Assembly: GCF_033807575.1 (NCBI RefSeq)
Contig: NC_084703.1
Coordinates: 10,602,001-10,666,000, forward strand
Direction of reading: 5' to 3'
From: Cydia pomonella
Lineage: Eukaryota; Arthropoda; Insecta; Lepidoptera; Tortricidae
Length of the DNA stretch: 64,000 nt
Positions 23,450 to 38,057 of this stretch are shown piece after piece; position 1 is the first letter of the stretch, and each line of letters starts with the position of its first letter. A program made the translations under genes and the position numbers. The notes beneath the pieces were generated by a model. The model saw nothing but the letters and a program-made list of their open reading frames with translations, made no database searches and was not told where the DNA came from.

Positions 23450-25073
23450 CATAGATACTATGTGCCCACGGTCAGCACAACTTACTCGCAACGGTGTAAG
23501 TTAAAGCTTAGCACCCCTGCATATAAAAATCTAATAGTTTTGCTGACTGTACACACAGGTGCAAAAGTGCATATCCGTTTCATGAATGAATTCCATTTAT
23601 AAAGTGGGTAAGCACGTTTGCAGCAACAGCGTTATTCGTCTATCTAATCGTCAGCAAATTATATGAAAATGGTTTACATTTATATTAGTATATCACAGTG
23701 TACCTTAAATTAACTTCCATGAAAACTATGTCGTTTCAGTACCTCCACCTTCACTTTCTAATAATGATGGTTCGAAGGAGTGTTTTTTAGTAAAATTCCA
23801 TGATACCTTGACTGAAGTAGCCACAACCAAGAGAACCATTTGCGTTTTCTAGGAATCAAATGATTGCAAAATTAGATGATAAACTCATGGAAAACTAAGA
23901 ATCAGTTTCGAACTGAAGAAACGTTTGTAATTGCAATGAATGTTATGTATAATTGACCATTTAGTACACGTAAGTGGTGACAGGGAATCCCATGTTGTGG
24001 TAGGACTGATGAGTTGTCAACTTGTCACGCAGGTGTAAGAGTCGTGCCATTATTTTAGACTGTTTCACTGAGGCATACTTTCTGATGCCTGCTCCTGTAG
24101 CTTAAGAGGAATTCATGGTATGAAAACCGCGTGCGATTTATTGCAACGTCTGTGGAGCCCTTAACTGATAGATTTAAGTCACCATAGAGATTAAAATAAA
24201 CTGTATCTGTGGTAAGCCGTAATCTTTCTTGTCAAATGGCAAATACCTATATATATTTATTTTATTTCGTTTTCGTTTCTATCTTACTAATTGTTTTAAA
24301 ATCGTAAGTAAATAACAATATTATAAATGTTGTAATCCGAGCACTTTCGTTTGATACCAAACCATACTTTCGAGCAATTAAGATGACCAGAACAGCAAGA
24401 CCCCTCACATATAGCTTTTTGGCCTTCTAGGGTATTGTAGCTCTAAGACACCTTGATCGAGCCTGCTCGTAATTTAATGACTAAAATATGATGCCCTCAA
24501 CTACCTTACCTAATTTCATTTAAATTAGAACAAATTTACTTAAGTTATTGTCCATCAAACTATCCTCTGATAGTTCATCTTAAAAACAGAATGCCAGGAC
24601 GTGCATCTAGCCAGCCGTGTGTTCCAAGTTGGATGTAAGAACTTCACTTCGCTTCGCTCGCTCGTTCGATAAACGTATAATATTAAATTCTTATATTTGG
24701 GTCCACAATAAAATGTCAAAACTTTAACATTATATTGCAGTAATACCAAAAGATAAAACCACAAACGAGTATTCTGAACATGTTTTGACTGTTTCAAAAA
24801 AATCAAGGTTTATTTTTGATATATCCCATTTGTCACAGGCGTATAACAACTGAAAAGCAGGCAAGTAGAGTTGGACCAAGCTCTGTACATACAGTCTTTG
24901 ACAGCGTCAGATTGGAAGAAGTGGCACTGATATTTTGTGTAATTTAAAAGTTGGTGCAGAGTTAGGGATTTGCGTATAAAGTGTCACCGTAAAATACCAT
25001 ACACCTGAATCACTGTCTCTTTTTATATAAGTAGACCACAAACAACCGTGTTACTCGTTCTACATTTATCATG
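23450..25073. other. Intergenic, no supported gene
   Basis: AT-rich. It includes a simple CTTCGCTTCGCTCGCTCG stretch near 24647 and a repeat-like phrase GAAAAGCAGGCAAGTAGAGT near 24852. The 83-codon minus frame at 24555-24806 is unsupported. Confidence 0.5.
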
Positions 25074-25160
25074 TTTTAAGCTGCGGAGAGGAGCCCAGGC
25101 TCCTTTGAGCCGTGGCAAAAAGCCAGGTCAATTCTGGGAACATAACGGAGATGATGATCT
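25074..25160 (+). repeat. LINE 3'-end fragment
   Basis: CTGCGGAGAGGAGCCCAGGC and TCCTTTGAGCCGTGGCAAAA, followed by a short GATGATGAT tail, match the 3' end of a common insect non-LTR retrotransposon. The inverse of part of it is seen near 16270. Confidence 0.6.
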
Positions 25161-25930
25161 ACTTCTTTCTTGCTCTGCATTCTGTATGTTGGTAAGGTAA
25201 AACTTTATATGAATGTAAAAAAGTCAAGTGGTTAGGAATTTGCTGACATAATGCAACCAATACTATTAGTACTATACTCGTAATTACAAAAAATAGATGA
25301 AACTCCTAACAATTCAAAGTGTCAAATATGCTGACGGCCTTAATGGAACAAGATCGAACAACCTGTTTAATTCGTGATCTTGATTATCTCATTTATTTGA
25401 ATAATTACACATGTACTCTTGCAACCCGGAAGCATAAAAAAACTATTTTATGTGACAGATATGCGTCAACGTATACTAATTATTAGGTACTTGGATACTT
25501 CACTCGGTCAAGGATGCTCTAGTAAAAGACGAAATTAATCTTTTTTTAAGTACCTATTACATTCCTTCTCTTCTTAGCGTGTTTGCCGGTTGTATCCTAA
25601 AATTATATAGGTACACTAGACCTATCTACTGGAAGCCCCACGGCATATGCTGGACTGCCAGAGCTTAAAGCTAACTTTTTGGAAATTATTATGGTTTCCT
25701 AAAAATATCATATTCCTTCAAAAATGTTACCGGAGTGAAGTTAGCAGCCTAAAGTTATCTGCCTAAAGTAACCTGACCAAATTAAGAAGTCAAGATTTAT
25801 ATATTTTATAACATAGTTATATATAGGATTTCAAGGTCAAAAACGTATGATGATGGGATAATAATGAATTTCTGATGTCCTACCTACATATAGGAGCGAT
25901 AGTATAAACGATATTAGAACAAATACACAG
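25161..25930. other. Flank of the satellite array, nothing firm
   Basis: AT-rich and noncoding. Short phrases such as CTGCCTAAAG and GACCAAATTA near 25757-25795 resemble parts of the 165-bp satellite but are not in the right order. They could be very decayed satellite or coincidence. Confidence 0.4.
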
Positions 25931-28900
25931 GCAGCTAACTTCACAAAATGGCAGCCTTCCGAATGATCACAAAATTCTATATGAATCCGTCTAGATTACA
26001 ATTTGTGTTAGGTACCATTCGAACCGCCTTAACAGCAGTTGTAAACAAGGAAAGTTTAATTAGAATAGAAAGAACATGACTAGGCCAAAGTGACCGAAAA
26101 TACCCACTGCCTAAATAAATATGTAATCTTTCAAGAATTTTCACATGAAGCCGTCTAGATTACACTTTTTGTTAGGTATTGTTAGAACCGGCTTAACGCA
26201 AGTACTAAATAAAGTAAGTGTCATTAGGATTGAAAGAAAATGACTAGACCAAATTGACTGAAAATACCCAGCTGACTAAATAAAAAGGTGAACTTTGTAG
26301 AATTTTCACATGAAGCCGTCTAGATTACACTTTGTGTTAGGTATTGTTAGGATTGTCTTGACGCGAGTATTAAAAAAGATAAGTTTCATTAGGATTGAAA
26401 GAAAATACCTAGTCCAAAATGACTGAAAAAACCCAGCTGCCGAAATAAAAATGTGAACTTTGTAGAATTTTCACATGAAACCGTCTAGATTACACTTTGT
26501 ATTAGGAATTGTTAGAATTATCTTGATGCGAGTATTAAAAAAGGTAAGTTTCATTAGGATTGAAGGAAAATACCTAGTCCAAAATGACTGAAAATACCCA
26601 GCTACCTAAATAAAAATGTGAACTTTGTAGAATTTTCACTTGAAGCCGTCTAGATTATACTTTGTGTTAGGTATTGTTAGAACCGTCTTGATACGAGTAA
26701 TAAACAAAGTAAGTTTCATTAGGATTGAAAGAACATGACTAGACAAAAATGACTGAAAATACCCAGCTGCCTAAATAAAAATGTGAACTTTGTAGAATTT
26801 TCACATGAAGCCGTCTAGATTACACTTTGTGTTAGGTATTGTTAGAACCGTCTTGACGCAAGTAATAAACCAGGTAAGTTTCATTAGGATTGAAAGAAAA
26901 TGACAAGACCAAATTGACTGAAAATACCCAGCTGCCTAAATAAAAATGTGAACTTTGTAGAATTTTCACATGACGCCGTATAGATTACACTTTGTGTTAG
27001 GTATTGTTAGAACCGTCTTGATACGAGTAATAAACAATATAAGTTTCATTAGGATTGAAAGAACATGACTAGACAAAAATGACTGAAAATACCCAGCTGC
27101 CTAAATAAAAATGTGAACTTTGTAGAATTTTCACATGAAGCCGTCTAGATTACACTTTGTGTTAGGTATTGTTAGAACCGTCTTGACGCAAGTAATAACC
27201 CAAGTAAGTTTCATTAGGATTGAAAGAAAATGACAAGACCAAATTGACTGAAAATACCCAGCTGCCTAAATAAAAATGTGAACTTTGTAGAATTTTCACA
27301 TGAAGCCGTCTAGATTACACTTTGTGTTAGGTATTGTTAGAATTGTCTTGACGCGAGTATTGAACAAGATAAGTTTCATTAGGATTGAAAGAAAATGACT
27401 GGACCAATATGACTGATAATACCCAGCTGACTAAATAAATAAGTAAACTTTCTAGTAATTTCACATGAAGCCGTCTAGATTACACTTTGTGTTAGGTATT
27501 GTTAGAACCGTCTTGACGCGAGTTTTAAACAAGGTAAGTTTCATTAGGATTGAAAGAACATGACTAAACAAAAGTGACTGAAAATACCCAGCTGCCTAAA
27601 TAAATGTGTGATCTTTCTAGAATTTTCACATGAAGCCGTCTAGATTACACTTTATGTTGGGTATTGTTAGAACCACCTTGATGCGAGTTTTAAACAAGGT
27701 AAGTTTCATTAGGAGTGAAAGAACATGACTAAACAAAAGTGACTGAAAACACCCAGCTGCCTAAATAAATTTGTGATCATTCTAGAATGTTCACATGAAG
27801 CCGTCTAGATTACACTTTGTATTAGGTATTGTTAGAACCGTCTTGACGCAAGTAATAAACCAGGTAAGTTTCATTAGGATTGAAAGAACATGACTAAACA
27901 ACAGTGACTGAAAATACCCAGCTGACTAAATAAAAATTTAAACTTTGTAGAATTTTCACATGAAGCCGTCTAGATTACACTTTGTATTGGGTATTGTTAG
28001 AACCGTCTTGACGCAAGTAATAAACCAGGTAAGTTTCATTAGGATTAAAAGAAAATGACAAGACCAAATTGACTGAAAATACCCAGCTGACTAAATAAAA
28101 ATGTGAACTTTGTAGAATTTTCACATGAAGCCGTCTAGATTACACTTTGTGTTAGGTATTGTTAGAATTATCTTGACGCAAGTATTAAAAAAGGTAAGTT
28201 TCATTAGGATTGAAAGAAAATGGCAAGACCAAATTGACTGAAAATACCCAGCTGACTAAATAAAAAGGTGAACTTTGTAGAATTTTCACATGAAGCCGTC
28301 TAGATTACACTTTGTGTTAGGTATTGTTAGAATTGTCTTGACGCGAGTATTAAAAAAGATAAGTTTCATTAGGATTGAAAGAAAATACCTAGTCCAAAAT
28401 GACTGAAAAAACCCAGCTGCCGAAATAAAAATGTGAACTTTGTAGAATTTTCACATGAAACCGTCTAGATTACACTTTGTATTAGGTATTGTTAGAATTA
28501 TCTTGATGCGAGTATTAAAAAAGGTAAGTTTCATTAGGATTGAAGGAAAATACCTAGTCCAAAATGACTGAAAATACCCAGCTACCTTAATAAAAATGTG
28601 AACTTAGTAGAATTTTCACATGAAGCCGTCTAGATTACACTTTGTGTTAGGTATTGTTAGAACCAGCTTGATGCGAGTTTTAAACAAGGGAAGTTTCATT
28701 AGGATTGAAAGAACATGACTAGACAAAAATGACTGAAAATACCCAGCTGCCTAAATAAAAATGTGAACTTTGTAGAATTTTCACATGAAGCCGTCTAGAT
28801 TACACTTTGTGTTAGGTATTGTTAGAACCGTCTTGACGCAAGTAATAAACCAGGTAAGTTTCATTAGGATTGAAAGAAAATAACTAGTCCAAAATGACTG

Positions 28901-31900
28901 AAAATACCCAGCTGCCTAAATAAAAATGTGAACTTTGTAGAATTTTCACATGAAGCCGTCTAGATTACACTTTGTGTTAGGTATTGTTAGAACCGTCTTG
29001 ACGCAAGTAATAAACCAGGTAAGTTTCATTAGGATTGAAAGAAAATAACTAGTCCAAAATGACTGAAAATACCCAGCTGCCTAAGTAAAAATATGAACTT
29101 TGTAGAATTTTCACATGACGCCGTCTAGATTACACTTTGTGTTAGGTATTGTTAGAACCGTCTTGACGCAAGTAATAAACCAGGTAAGTTTCATTAGGAT
29201 TGAAAGAAAATTACAAGACCAAATTGACTGAAAATACCCAGCTGACTAAATAAAAATGTGAACTTTGTAGAATTATCACATGAAGCCGTCTAGATTACAC
29301 TTTATGTTGGGTATTGTTAGAACCACCTTCATGCGAGTTTTAAACAAAGTAAGTTTCATTAGGATTGAAAGAAAAAGACTAGACCAAATTGACTGAAAAT
29401 ACCCAGCTGACTAAATAAAAATGTGAACTTTCTAGAATTTTCACATGAATCCGTCTAGATTACACTTTGTGTTAGGTATTGTTAGAACCGTCGTGACGCA
29501 AGTAATAAACCACGTAAGTTTCATTAGGATTGAAAGAAAATTACAAGACCAAATTGACTGAAAATACCCAGCTGACTAAATAAAAATGTGAACTTTGTAG
29601 AATTTTCACATGAAGCCGTCTAGATTACACTTTATGTTGGGTATTGTTAGAACCACCTTCATGCGAGTTTTAAACAAGGTAAGTTTCATTAGGATTGAAA
29701 GAACATGACTAGTCCAAAATGACTGAAAATACCCAGCTGCCTAAATAAAAATGTGAACTTTGTAGAATTTTCACATGAAGCCGGCTAGATTACACTTTGT
29801 ATTAGGTATTGTTAGAACCGTCTTCACGCAAGTAATAAACCAGGTAAGTTTCATTAGGATTGAAAGAAAATGGCAAGACCAAATTGACTGAAAATACCCA
29901 GCTGGCTAAATAAAAAGGTGAACTTTGTAGAATATTCACATGAAGCCGTCTAGATTACACTTTGTGTTAGGTATTGTTAGGATTGTCTTGACGCGAGTAA
30001 TAAAAAAGATAAGTTTCATTAGGATTGAAAGAAAATACCTAGTCCAAAATGACTGAAAAAACCCAGCTGCCGAAATAAAAATGTGAACTTTGTAGAATTT
30101 TCACATGAAACCGTCTAGATTACACTTTGTATTAGGTATTGTTAGAATTATCTTGATGCGAGTATTAAAAAAGGTAAGTTTCATTAGGATTGAAGGAAAA
30201 TACCTAGTCCAAAATGACTGAAAATACCCAGCTACCTAAATAAAAATGTGAATTTTGTAGAATTTTCACTTGAAGCCGTCTAGATTACACTTTGTGTTAG
30301 GTATTGTTAGAACTGTCTTGATACGAGTAATAAACAAGGTAAGTTTCATTAGGATTGAAAGAACATGACTAGACAAAAATGACTGAAAATACCCAGCTGC
30401 CTAAATAAAAATGTGAACTTTGTAGAATTTTCACATGAAGCCGTCTAGATTACACTTTGTGTTAGGTATTGTTAGAACCGTCTTGACGCAAGTAATAAAC
30501 CAGGTAAGTTTCATTAGGATTGAAAGAAAATGACAAGACCAAATTGACTGAAAATACCCAGCTGCCTAAATAAAAATGTGAGCTTTGTAGAATTTTCACA
30601 TGACGCCGTATAGATTACACTTTGTGTTAGGTATTGTTAGAACCGTCTTGACGCAAGTAATAAACCAGGTACGTTTCATTAGGATTGAAAGAAAATAACT
30701 AGTCCAAAATGACTGAAAATACCCAGCTGCCTAAGTAAAAATATGAACTTTGTAGAATTTTCACATGAAGCCGTCTAGATTACACTTTGTGTTAGGTATT
30801 GTTAGAACCGTCTTGACGCAAGTAATAAACCAGGTAAGTTTCATTAGGATTGAAAGAAAATGACAAGACCAAATTGACTGAAAATACCCAGCTGCCTAAA
30901 TAAAAATGTGAACTTTGTAGAATTTTCACATGACGCCGTCTAGATTACACTTTGTGTTAGGTATTGTTAGAACCGTCTTGACGCAAGTAATAAACCAGGT
31001 AAGTTTCATTAGGATTGAAAGAAAATGACAAGACCAAATTGACTGAAAATACCCAGCTGCCTAAATAAAAATGTGAACTTTGTAGAATTTTCACATGAAG
31101 CCGTCTAGATTACACTTTGTGTTAGGTATTGTTAGAACCGTCTTGACGCAAGTAATAAACCAGGTAAGTTTCATTAGGATTGAAAGAAAATGACAAGACC
31201 AAATTGACTGAAAATACCCAGCTGCCTAAATAAAAATGTGAACTTTGTAGAATTTTCACATGAAGCCGTCTAGATTACACTTTGTGTTAGGTATTGTTAG
31301 AATTGTCTTGACGCGAGTATTGAACAAGATAAGTTTCATTAGGATTCAAAGAAAATGACTGGACCAATATGACTGATAATACCCAGCTGACTAAATAAAA
31401 ATGTGAACTTTGTAGAATTTTCACATGAAGCCGTCTAGATTACACTTTGTGTTAGGTATTGTTAGAACCGTCTTGACGCAAGTAATAAACCAGGTAAGTT
31501 TCATTAGGATTGAAAGAAAATGACAAGACCAAATTGACTGAAAATACCCAGCTGCCTAAATAAAAATGTGAACTTTGTAGAATTTTCACATGACGCCGTC
31601 TAGATTACACTTTGTGTTAGGTATTGTTAGAATTGTCTTGACGCGAGTATTGAACAAGATAAGTTTCATTAGGATTGAAAGAAAATGACTGGACCAATAT
31701 GACTGATAATACCCAGCTGACTAAATAAATAAGTAAACTTTCTAGTAATTTCACATGAAACCGTCTAGATTACACTTTGTGTTAGGTATTGTTAGAACCG
31801 TCTTGACGCGAGTTTTAAACAAGGTAAGTTTCATTAGGATTGAAAGAACATGACTAAACAAAAGTGACTGAAAATACCCAGCTGCCTAAATAAATGTGTG

Positions 31901-34900
31901 ATCTTTCTAGAATTTTCACATGAAGCCGTCCAGATTACACTTTATGTTGGGTATTGTTAGAACCACCTTGATGCGAGTTTTAAACAAGGTAAGTTTCATT
32001 AGGATTGAAAGAAAATGACAAGACCAAATTGACTGAAAATACCCAGCTGCCTAAATAAAAATGTGAACTTTGTAGAATTTTCACATGACGCCGTCTAGAT
32101 TACACTTTGTGTTAGGTACTGTAAGAATTGTCTTGATACGAGTAATAAACAAGGTAAGTTTCATTAGGATTGAAAGAACATGACAAGACAAAAATGACTG
32201 AAAATACCCAGCTGCCTAAATAAAAATGTGAACTTTGTAGAAATTTCACATGAAGCCGTCTAGATTACACTTTGTGTTAGGTATTGTTAGAACCGTCTTG
32301 ACGCAAGTAATAAACCAGGTAAGTTTCATTAGGATTGAAAGAAAATGACAAGACCAAATTGACTGAAAATACCCAGCTGCCTAAATAAAAATGGGAACAT
32401 TGTAGAATATTCACATGAAGCCGTCTAGATTACACTTTGTGTTAGGTATTGTTAGAACCGTCTTGATACGAGTAATCAACAAGGTAAGTTTCATTAGGAT
32501 TGAAAGAACATGACTAGACAAAAATGACTGAAAATACCCAGCTGCCTAAATAAAAATGTGAACTTTGTAGAATTTTCACATGAAGCCGTCTAGATTACAC
32601 TTTATGTTTGGTATTGTTAGAACCGCCTTGATGCGAGTTTTAAACAACGGAAGTGTCATTAGGATTGAAAGAACATGACTAGTCCAAAATGACTGAAAAT
32701 ACCCAGCTGCCTAAATAAAAATGTAAACTTTGTAGAATTTTCACATGAAGCCGTCTAGATTACACTTTGTGTTAGGTATTGTTAGAACCGTCTTGATGCG
32801 AGTTTCAAACAAGGTAAGTTTCATTAGGATTGAAAGAACATGACTAAACAAAATTGACTGAAAATACCCAGCTGACTTAATAAAAATTTGAACTTTATAG
32901 AATTTTCACATGAAGCCATCTAGATTACACTTTGTGTTAGGTATTGTTAGAACCGTCTTGACGCGAGTTTTAAACAAGGTAAGTTTTATTAGGATTGAAA
33001 GAACATGACTAAACAAAATTGACTGAAAATACCCAGCTGCCTAAATAAAAATGTGAACTTTGTAGAATTTTCACATGAAGCCGTCTAGATTACACTTTGT
33101 GTTAGGTATTGTTAGAACCGTCTTGACGCGAGTAATAAACCAGGTAAGTTTCATTAGGATTGAAAGAAAATGACAAGACCAAATTGACTGAAAATACCCA
33201 GCTGCCTAAATAAAAATGTGAACTTTGTAGAATTTTCACATGACGCCGTCTAGATTACACTTTGTGTTAGGTATTGTTAGAACCGTCTTGACGCAAGTAA
33301 TAAACCAGGTAAGTTTCATTAGGATTGAAAGAAAATGACAAGACCAAATTGACTGAAAATACCCAGCTGCCTAAATAAAAATGTGAACTTTGTAGAATTT
33401 TCACATGACGCCGTCTAGATTACACTTTGTGTTAGGTATTGTTAGAACCGTCTTGACGCAAGTAATAAACCAGGTTAGTTTCATTAGGATTGAAAGAAAA
33501 TGACAAGACCAAATTGACTGAAAATACCCAGCTGCCTAAATAAAAATGTGAACTTTGTAGAAATTTCACATGAAGCCGTCTCGATTACACTTTGTGTTAG
33601 GTATTGTTAGAACCGTCTTGACGCAAGTAATAAACCAGGTAAGTTTCATTAGGATTGAAAGAAAATGACAAGACCAAATTGACTGAAAATACCCAGCTGC
33701 CTTAATAAAAATGTGAACTTTTTAGAATTTTCACATGACGCCGTCTAGATTACACTTTGTGTTAGGTATTGTTAGAATTGTCTTGACGCGAGTATTGAAC
33801 AAGATAAGTTTCATTAGGATTCAAAGAAAATGACTGGACCAATATGACTGATAATACCCAGCTGACTAAATAAATAAGTAAACTTTCTAGTAATTTCACA
33901 TGAAGCCGTCTAGATTACACTTTGTGTTAGGTATTGTTAGAACCGTCTTGACGCGAGTTTTAAACAAGGTAAGTTTCATTAGGATTGAAAGAACATGACT
34001 AAACAAAAGTGACTGAAAATACCCAGCTGCCTAAATAAATGTGTGATCTTTCTAGAATTTTCACATGAAGCCGTCCAGATTACACTTTATGTTGGGTATT
34101 GTTAGAACCACCTTGATGCGAGTTTTAAACAAGGTAAGTTTCATTAGGATTGAAAGAACATGACTAAACAAAAGTGACTGAAAATATCCAGCTGCCTAAA
34201 TAAATTTGTGATCTTTCTAGAATTTTCATATGAAGCCGTCTAGATTACACTTTGTATTAGTTATTGTTAGAACCGTCTTGACGCAAGTAATAAACCAGGT
34301 AAGTTTCATTAGGATTGAAAGAAAATGACAAGACCAAATTGACTGAAAATACCCAGCTGACTAAATAAATAAGTAAACTTTCTAGTAATTTCACATGAAG
34401 CCGTCTAGATTACACTTTGTGTTAGGTATTGTTAGAACCGTCTTGACGCGAGTTTTAAACAAGGTAAGTTTCATTAGGATTGAAAGAACATGACTAAACA
34501 ACAGTGACTGAAAATACCCAGCTGACTAAATAAAAATTTGAACTTTGTAGAATTTTCACATGAAGCCGTCTAGATTACACTTTGTGTTAGGTATTGTTAG
34601 AACCGTCTTGACGCAAGTAATAAACCAGGTAAGTTTCATTAGGATTGAAAGAAAATGACAAGACCAAATTGACTGAAAATACCCAGCTGACTAAATAAGA
34701 ATGTGAACTTTGTAGAATTTTCACATGAAGCCGTCTAGATTACACTTTGTGTTAGGTATTGTTATAACCGTCATGACGCAATTAATAAACCATGTAAGTT
34801 TCATTAGGATTGAAAGAAAATGACAAGACCAAAGTGACTGAAAATACCCAGCTGACTAAATAAAAATGGGAACATTGTAGAATATTCACATGAAGCCGTC

Positions 34901-37383
34901 TAGATTACACTTTGTGTTAGGTATTGTTAGAACCGTCTTGATACGAGTAATCAACAAGGTAAGTTTCATTAGGATTGAAAAAACATGACTAGACAAAAAT
35001 GACTGAAAATACCCAGCTGCCTAAATAAAAATGTGAACTTTGTAGAATTTTCACATGAAGCCGTCTAGATTACACTTTGTGTTAGGTATTGTTAGAACCG
35101 TCTTGACGCAAGTAATAAACCAGGTAAGTTTCATTAGGATTGAAAGAACATGACTAGACAAAATTGACTGAAAATACCCAGCTGCCTAAATAAAAATGTG
35201 AACTTTGTAGAATTTTCACATGAAGCCGTCTAGATTACACTTTGTGTTAGATATTGTTAGAACCGTCTTGACGCAAGTAATAAACCAGGTAAGTTTCATT
35301 AGGATTGAAAGAAAATGACAAGACCAAATTGACTGAAAATACCCGGCTGCCTAAATAAAAATGTGAACTTTGTAGAATTTTCACATGACGCCGTCTAGAT
35401 TACACTTTGTGTTAGGTATTGTTAGAACCGTCCTGACGCAAGTAATAAACCAGGTAAGTTTCATTAGGATTGAAAGAAAATGACAAGACCAAATTGACTG
35501 AAAATACCCAGCTGCCTAAATAAAAATGTGAACTTTGTAGAAATTTCACATGAAGCCGTCTAGATTACACTTTGTGTTAGGTATTGTTAGAACCGTCTTG
35601 ACGCAAGTAATAAACCAGGTAAGTTTCATTAGGATTGAAAGAAAATGACAAGACCAAATTGACTGAAAATACCCAGCTGCCTAAATAAAAATGTGAACTT
35701 TGTAGAATTTTCACATGACGCCGTCTAGATTACACTATGTGTTAGGTATTGTTAGAATTGTCTTGACGCGAGTATTGAACAAGATAAGTTTCATTAGGAT
35801 TCAAAGAAAATGACTGGACCAATATGACTGATAATACCCAGCTGACTAAATAAATAAGTAAACTTTCTAGTAATTTCACATGAAGCCGTCTAGATTACAC
35901 TTTGTGTTAGGTATTGTTAGAACCGTCTTGACGCGAGTTTTAAACAAGGTAAGTTTCATTAGGATTGAAAGAACATGACTAAACAAAAGTGACTGAAAAT
36001 ACCCAGCTGCCTAAATAAATGTGTGATCTTTCTAGAATTTTCACATGAAGCCGTCCAGATTACACTTTATGTTGGGTATTGTTAGAACCACCTTGATGCG
36101 AGTTTTAAACAAGGTAAGTTTCATTAGGATTGAAAGAACATGACTAAACAAAAGTGACTGAAAATACCCAGCTGCCTAAATAAATTTGTGACCTTTCTAG
36201 AATTTTCATATGAAGCCGTCTAGATTACACTTTGTATTAGGTATTGTTAGAACCGCCTTGACGCAAGTAATAAACCAGGTAAGTTTCATTAGGATTGAAA
36301 GAAAATGTCAAGACCAAATTGACTGAAAATACCCAGCTGCCTAAGTAAAAATATGAACTTTGTAGAATTTTCACATGAAGCCGTCTAGATTACACTTTGT
36401 GTTAGGTATTGTTAGAACTGTCTTGACACGAGTAATAAACAAGGTAAGTTTCATTAGGATAGAAAGAAAAAGACTAGACCAAATTGATTGAAAATACCCA
36501 GCTGACTAAATAAAAATGTGAACTTTGTAGAATTTTCACATGAAGCCGTCTAGATTACACTTTGTGTTAGGTATTGTTAGAACCGTCTTGACGCAAGTAA
36601 TAAACCAGGTACGTTTCATTAGGATAGAAAGAAAAAGACTAGACCAAATTGACTGAAAATACCCAGCTGCCTAAATAAAAATGTGAACTTTGTAGAATTT
36701 TCACATGAAGCCGTCTAGATTACACTTTGTGTTAGGTATTGTTAGAACTGTCTTGACACGAGTAATAAACAAGGTAAGTTTCATTAGGATAGAAAGAAAA
36801 AGACTAGACCAAATTGATTGAAAATACCCAGCTGACTAAATAAAAATATGAACTTTGTAGAATTTTCACATGAAGCCGTCTAGATTACACTTTGTGTTAG
36901 GTATTGTTAGAACTGTCTTGACACGAGTAATAAACAAGGTAAGTTTCATTAGGATAGAAAGAAAAAGACTAGACCAAATTGATTGAAAATACCCAGCTGA
37001 CTAAATAAAAATGTGAACTTTGTAGAAATTTCACATGAAGCCGTCTAGATTACACTTTGTGTTAGGTATTGTTAGAACCGTCTTGACGCAAGTAATAAAC
37101 CAGGTAAGTTTCATTAGGATTGAAAGAAAATGACAAGACCAAATTGACTGAAAATACCCAGCTGCCTAAATAAAAATGTGAACTTTGTAGAATTTTCACA
37201 TGACGCCGTCTAGATTACACTTTGTGTTAGGTATTGTTAGAATTGTCTTGACGCGAGTATTGAACAAGATAAGTTTCATTAGGATTGAAAGAAAATGACT
37301 GGACCAATATGACTGATAATACCCAGCTGACTAAATAAATAAGTAAACTTTCTAGTAATTTCACATGAAGCTGTCTAGATTAC

Positions 37384-37491
37384 TGATAAATATGGAACCG
37401 GGAGCGATAGCAAGTAAAACGACCGTTTGCTTTGACGTCTGTTTTATTACTCGTCTTGTAGGTAGATCACAAAACTATAGCATACAGATCA
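37384..37491 (-). repeat. 3' LTR (108 bp)
   Basis: Identical to 39941-40048. TG...CA termini. Because the coding strand is minus, this is the downstream LTR, next to a purine-rich tract at 37492-37502. Confidence 0.93.
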
Positions 37492-37556
37492 TATCCTCCA
37501 CCATTAATTTTGGAACCTGTTAAACAAACAAACACGCTAATTAACAGGTGCTTAAC

Positions 37557-38057
37557 TTAAAAATACTTCTTAAAATCTACGTTGACTCTGGGACGCAAGC
37601 GTCGTTGGGCGGACGGCAAATCCTCACTTTGATCAGCCGTGTTATCAAAACCGGCGGCTGCCTGCGGCAGAGACGGTGCCTCCGCTGGCGGTACATGAGG
37701 CATTTCTCGTTCACCCTCTGTGTCAGCGTCCTCACAGTCATTCCACTCCTCCCTGCCCTCTGTTGATTCGTTATTCTCACTTAACAGAATTTCTGGGAGC
37801 TCTGTGCTCGGTCCAGGTTCAATGGTAGCCGAAGGTGGAGCAGGTGGGGGTGAAAATGATTGTGACTGTGACATAATGGTTTCACTAATTAAATCAGAAT
37901 TTTGTTCTGTTTCCTGACGCTTAAATATTTGGTCGACATGACGAATACATTCGGTATTATAATCAGCTACAAATACTTTGTACATTCTACGGCCAATTGA
38001 ATTTAGCACTTTTCCTTTTACCCAACTTTTCTTTTTGCAATCTAAGCCCTGCTTCAT
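37557..38057 (-). pseudogene. Integrase C-terminal tail left by the internal deletion
   Basis: This frame overlaps the end of the gag-pol frame in a different reading phase. Its first part, SWVKGKVLNSIGRRMYKVF followed by RHVDQIFKR, fits the carboxyl-terminal GPY/F-like module of Ty3-type integrases (W..G.V....G...Y.V, then RH.DQ). A long proline-, serine- and glutamate-rich tail ends in a basic RRLRPRVNV stretch. The direct abutment on RT thumb sequence near 38010-38035 marks a deletion of the thumb, RNase H and integrase core with a frame change. The ATG at 38055-38057 belongs to upstream sequence in another frame, so no separate protein is likely. Confidence 0.8.
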
